Source of the DNA: Haplosporangium gracile
Taxonomy: Eukaryota > Mortierellomycota > Mortierellomycetes > Mortierellales > Mortierellaceae
Assembly: GCA_015499985.1 (NCBI GenBank)
Contig: JAAAUF010000094.1
Span: forward strand, 1-33,234
Direction: 5' to 3'
Length of the DNA: 33,234 bases
Position 1 is the stretch's first letter. Every line of letters begins with the position of its first letter. The position numbers and the translations under genes were made by a program. The notes beneath the pieces were generated by a model. It had not been told where the DNA came from, searched no databases, and worked only from the letters and a program-made list of their open reading frames with translations. Of the stretch, positions 30,396 to 33,234 are shown piece by piece.

Positions 30396-30884
30396 GGTGT
30401 CTCAAGGGTATGTATATGAATATTTTCCAAACTCCTTTGATTGATGAAAAATCCAAAGAGTTTAGAAAATAGTTAGGAGAGAGTTGAGCGAGAGGGCGGA
30501 AGGCGACGGTTATGTATGAGAGAGAGAGAGATATGTTCGCCCTGGTTGAGTGAAGTGTTCTGTTTTTGCTTCCTGTATTGAGGTCGAAAAAAAGAGTGTC
30601 GGTTATGAGATGAGTGGGAGGGGACGGTGTGATGGTTGAAAGGGTAACTGATGCAAAAGAAAGCAAGGGCCAGGCTCAAAAGAATAACTGCCACAGACAG
30701 GAGTTCGTACTTCACAAAAAAAAAAAAAAAAAAAAAGTAGAGGCATTTCTTTGTTTACTGGCAGTAACCCACTTAATTCAAAGCCACATAACAGTCACAT
30801 GAATTCAACGCGGTAGCGACTTTGTCGGTAGCACTTTCCTCCTCAACACAAACACACACTCTCACAACTCACCAAGCAGACACA
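30396..30884. promoter_or_regulatory. Divergent promoter region DIP2/CBC2
   Basis: 489 bases between two start codons. It holds a 21-base A run at 30716-30736 and a GATGAG at 30609-30614, the core of the yeast PAC element found at ribosome-biogenesis genes. That single hexamer is weak evidence. There is no gene. Confidence 0.35.
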
Positions 30885-32214
30885 ATGGTAAAGGATGGAC
30901 ACAAGGAGGAGGATGCACTCATTAACGACACCAGCAGGACCATAGAACCATGGGAACTTGGCGTAGGAGCAGACATTACGGGAGAACAGGATGGTTTAGT
31001 CACGCAAATACCGCCACTTGATGTCATTAGCAGTTGCCTGTCGCCTCACTGTATCTCACTATTGAACTCCCAAACTCTTGCCACCATACCTTCTACACAC
31101 ACGCATATTACAAACAACAGGATGAACACCCCTACCAACAGGAACTATCGACCATATTACTCCATATTCCCACCACTGTCATGTTTGGCAAAGGGAAAGA
31201 GTAACATAAACCCTCACCCTCACCTCTACCTCTCCAACAAAAACAAAACATAGGCTTCAATTGTTCAATCACTGTCGGTACCGTCGACCTACAAGGACCA
31301 GCAATACCAGGGCACCTCCTCTCAGCTTGCACTGGATCTTGCCAACTCGACCACCCTCTACGTCGGAAACCTGTCCTTCTTCACCACCGAGGAACAGATC
31401 TATGAACTCTTTTCCAAATGCGGCGAGATCAAGCGTATCATCATGGGACTCGATCGGAACCAGAAGACTCCCTGTGGCTTCTGCTTTGTCGAGTAAGTTC
31501 TCTCTTCCTTTGTTTTTTAGGGGGGAAATGAGAAGCAGGGATGAGATCCAGGGATACTTCAGAGGGCTCATTGTTCTGCAACAGTCCTCCCCAAGAAGAC
31601 CTGAAGTAACATATTTTAGCAAACAAAAGGACTAACATCCTCTTCCTTCATCCATTCCACTGAATAGATACTACCACAACGCAGACGCACTGGATTGCAT
31701 GAAATATGTCAACAGCTCAAAACTGGATGAACGCATCGTCCGTTCAGATCTGGACCATGGCTACAGAGAGGGGCGTCAGTTTGGTCGTGGACGGAGTGGT
31801 GGTCAGGTCCGTGACGAATACCGTCTAGAATTCGATGCCGGTCGTGGAGGTTGGGGCCATGTCCGTGCCAAACAGGAAGCTGAGCGTGAGAGAGACCAGA
31901 AGGCCAACTATGAGGCTATTACCACCATTCCCGAGGGTGCTAACCTCGACTACAAGGACAGGAAAGATGGTACGCATGCCTCGGTATTTTTTTTGTTTGG
32001 TTCGCTTTGGAGCTACAACTCTGGCATATGGGCTTGTTTACATCGATTATGAGGATATGTCTATTGACCGTGATGACTTATCTTGTATATCTCAACGTGA
32101 AAATTAGAATCAAGCAAGAGATCCAGAGATGACGAGGAGGATGAGGAAGAACAACAACGGTCCAAGGCAAATCCTCGCTTCAGGGAAGGTGATGAAGAGG
32201 AGGAAGACGCGTAA
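30885..32214 (+). CDS. CBC2: Nuclear cap-binding protein subunit 2 (CBP20)
   Basis: Four coding exons: 30885-30887 (only the ATG), 31254-31492, 31668-31969, 32108-32214 (216 residues; yeast about 208, human 156). With CBP80 it binds the 7-methylguanosine cap of nuclear transcripts and guides splicing, export and turnover. Conserved parts: cap-stacking tyrosines in [10 protein letters not shown] (Tyr14) and TLYVGNLSF (Tyr37); RRM with RNP2 LYVGNL and RNP1 CGFCFVEYY; the helix [17 protein letters not shown]; and the C-terminal cap-clamping segment [27 protein letters not shown]. The last exon adds an acidic tail ([18 protein letters not shown]) not found in the human protein. Exon 2 has no usable ATG before the RRM core, so the upstream ATG followed by GTAAAG is taken as start and donor. 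Confidence 0.94.
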
Positions 32215-32421
32215 AGATTTTCGTCCACAGAACAAACTTGCCTTTTTTTTTCTCTCTTTTTACAGTGTATCAATTATCGCAAAATAACAACCCATTCAAC
32301 AGGTGCACGTGGATACAACATAGAACGGATATGAGTCGCATATGCTGCAACATTTTCGGCGTTATCTTGGCTCGCACTCAATCTCTTTCATTATTGGTTA
32401 ACAGGAGTGCTTTCTGTTTGT

Positions 32422-32427
32422 TTTATT
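32422..32427 (-). terminator. AATAAA poly(A) signal for ILV2
   Basis: TTTATT on the plus strand gives AATAAA on the minus strand, about 85 bases past the ILV2 stop. Confidence 0.45.
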
Positions 32428-32511
32428 GCAAATGCTAAAGTCGAGAGGTATATTACAGAGATGTTGTGTGAGGGGGAAAAAAAATGTTATGAAAGAAGAG
32501 ACTGCTATTGT

Positions 32512-33234
32512 TTAATCGCGGCTTTGATCGGCCTGGTCGGGGTGGACAATGAACTCGTCAAGAGCATTGCTGGCAGCGGCCATGGGGTAGACGTGCTGGC
32601 GCTTGCAGACCTTGGCCTCCAAAACGACAGGACCATCATGGGCCAAGAACTCGGCCATGGCACCGGGGAGATCCTCCATTGAGGTGGCACGGATACCCTT
32701 AATGTTCATGGCCTCGGCGAGCTTGACAAAGTCGGGGTTGTACATCTGAGTGGCCGAGTAACGCTCCTCGTAGAAGAGATCCTGCCACTGCTTGACCATA
32801 CCCTGGAAGTCGTTGTTGAGGATCAGGACCTTGACACCAATGTTGTACTGTGCTGCCGTGGCCAACTCCATACCGGTCATGCAGAAACTGGCATCACCGT
32901 CAATGTCGACGACAATGTGGTCGGGCTTACCGACCTTGGCGCCAATGGCGGCGGGGAGACCGAAACCCATGGTGCCCAAACCACCCGAGGTGACGAGAGT
33001 GCGGGGGTGGCGCCAGCGGAAGTACTGGGCGGCCCACATCTGATGCTGACCGACACCAGTGGTGATGATGACCTTCTCCTTCATGTTGGCGGTCTGCTTG
33101 TCGAGCTCCTGGATGACGGTCTGGGGGGCAAGGACGCCCTTGGGGTCCTGGACGTGGTAGAAGGGGAAGCGGCTCTTCCAGTTGCCGAGCTTGGTGAACC
33201 ACTCCTTGCGCTCCGAGCCCTCAATCAAGGGCAA
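32512..33234 (-). CDS. ILV2: Acetolactate synthase catalytic subunit, C-terminal part (cut by window edge)
   Basis: The last 240 or so codons of the gene; the 5' part lies beyond the right edge. Acetolactate (acetohydroxyacid) synthase condenses two pyruvates, or pyruvate and 2-ketobutyrate, in the first common step of valine, leucine and isoleucine synthesis, in fungal mitochondria. What is visible is the C-terminal thiamine-diphosphate domain: ITTGVGQHQMWAAQYFRW, SGGLGTMGFGLPAAIGAKVG, the cofactor and Mg-binding GDASF motif with its NN partner (VLILNN), and DFQGMVKQWQDLFYEERYS, which includes the conserved Trp known for herbicide resistance in other species. The frame is open through the edge with no intron in this part. 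The first Met seen here is internal, not a start. Confidence 0.96.
   Translation of the reverse strand: MPLIEGSERKEWFTKLGNWKSRFPFYHVQDPKGVLAPQTVIQELDKQTANMKEKVIITTGVGQHQMWAAQYFRWRHPRTLVTSGGLGTMGFGLPAAIGAKVGKPDHIVVDIDGDASFCMTGMELATAAQYNIGVKVLILNNDFQGMVKQWQDLFYEERYSATQMYNPDFVKLAEAMNIKGIRATSMEDLPGAMAEFLAHDGPVVLEAKVCKRQHVYPMAAASNALDEFIVHPDQADQSRD

Noticed and set aside
30716..30736. Long poly(A) runs (also 161-179) as retrotransposon tails
   Set aside because: No reverse transcriptase, target-site duplication or element body is visible next to either; simple homopolymers are common in this AT-rich intergenic DNA.
32070..32076. GTGATGA in CBC2 intron 3 as a C/D snoRNA box C
   Set aside because: No matching CTGA D-box or terminal stem is found within the intron.

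Overview
The window looks like nuclear DNA of an early-diverging fungus, most likely Mortierellomycota (a Mortierella-type genome). The reasons are intron-rich genes with short GTAAGT-type introns, fungal-type housekeeping proteins, pyrimidine-rich 5' regions, and a class C (GABA-B-like) G-protein coupled receptor. To my knowledge that receptor class is found in early-diverging fungi and is missing from most ascomycetes and basidiomycetes. The phylum is inferred; the eukaryotic and fungal calls are well supported.

Layout. 1-474: no gene. 475-1287 (-): cysteine-rich protein with a GPI-anchor-like tail. 2026-2910 (+): PET100, a cytochrome c oxidase assembly factor, in five small exons. 3186-5453 (-): 755-residue low-complexity polyQ protein of unknown function. 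5454-8368: long gene-free, pyrimidine-rich region. 8369-12885 (+): nine-exon class C GPCR with a PH-like domain in its cytoplasmic tail. 13832-15195 (+): 20S proteasome beta7 (PRE4/PSMB4). 15612-18237 (-): phosphoacetylglucosamine mutase (PCM1/AGM1). 18238-20161: gene-free. 20162-22000 (+): 612-residue polyQ protein. 22001-23173: promoter region with a cluster of MluI cell-cycle-box-like motifs. 23174-26204 (+): ribonucleotide reductase large subunit (RNR1). 26349-26561 (+): doubtful small ORF. 26928-30395 (-): DIP2/UTP12/WDR3, a U3 snoRNP protein. 30885-32214 (+): CBC2, the small nuclear cap-binding subunit. 32512 to the right edge (-): 3' part of ILV2, acetolactate synthase.

The genes are mostly unrelated housekeeping loci in divergent or convergent pairs, not a cluster. 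They cover respiration, protein turnover, cell-wall UDP-GlcNAc synthesis, dNTP synthesis, ribosome biogenesis, mRNA cap binding and branched-chain amino acid synthesis. The least ordinary content is the receptor with a fused PH-like domain and some unusual gene architecture: an apparent 3-nt microexon in RNR1, a coding exon holding only the start codon in CBC2, and a GC-AG intron in PET100. All exon boundaries were derived by hand from splice consensus, reading frame and remembered family conservation. No alignment or search was run.
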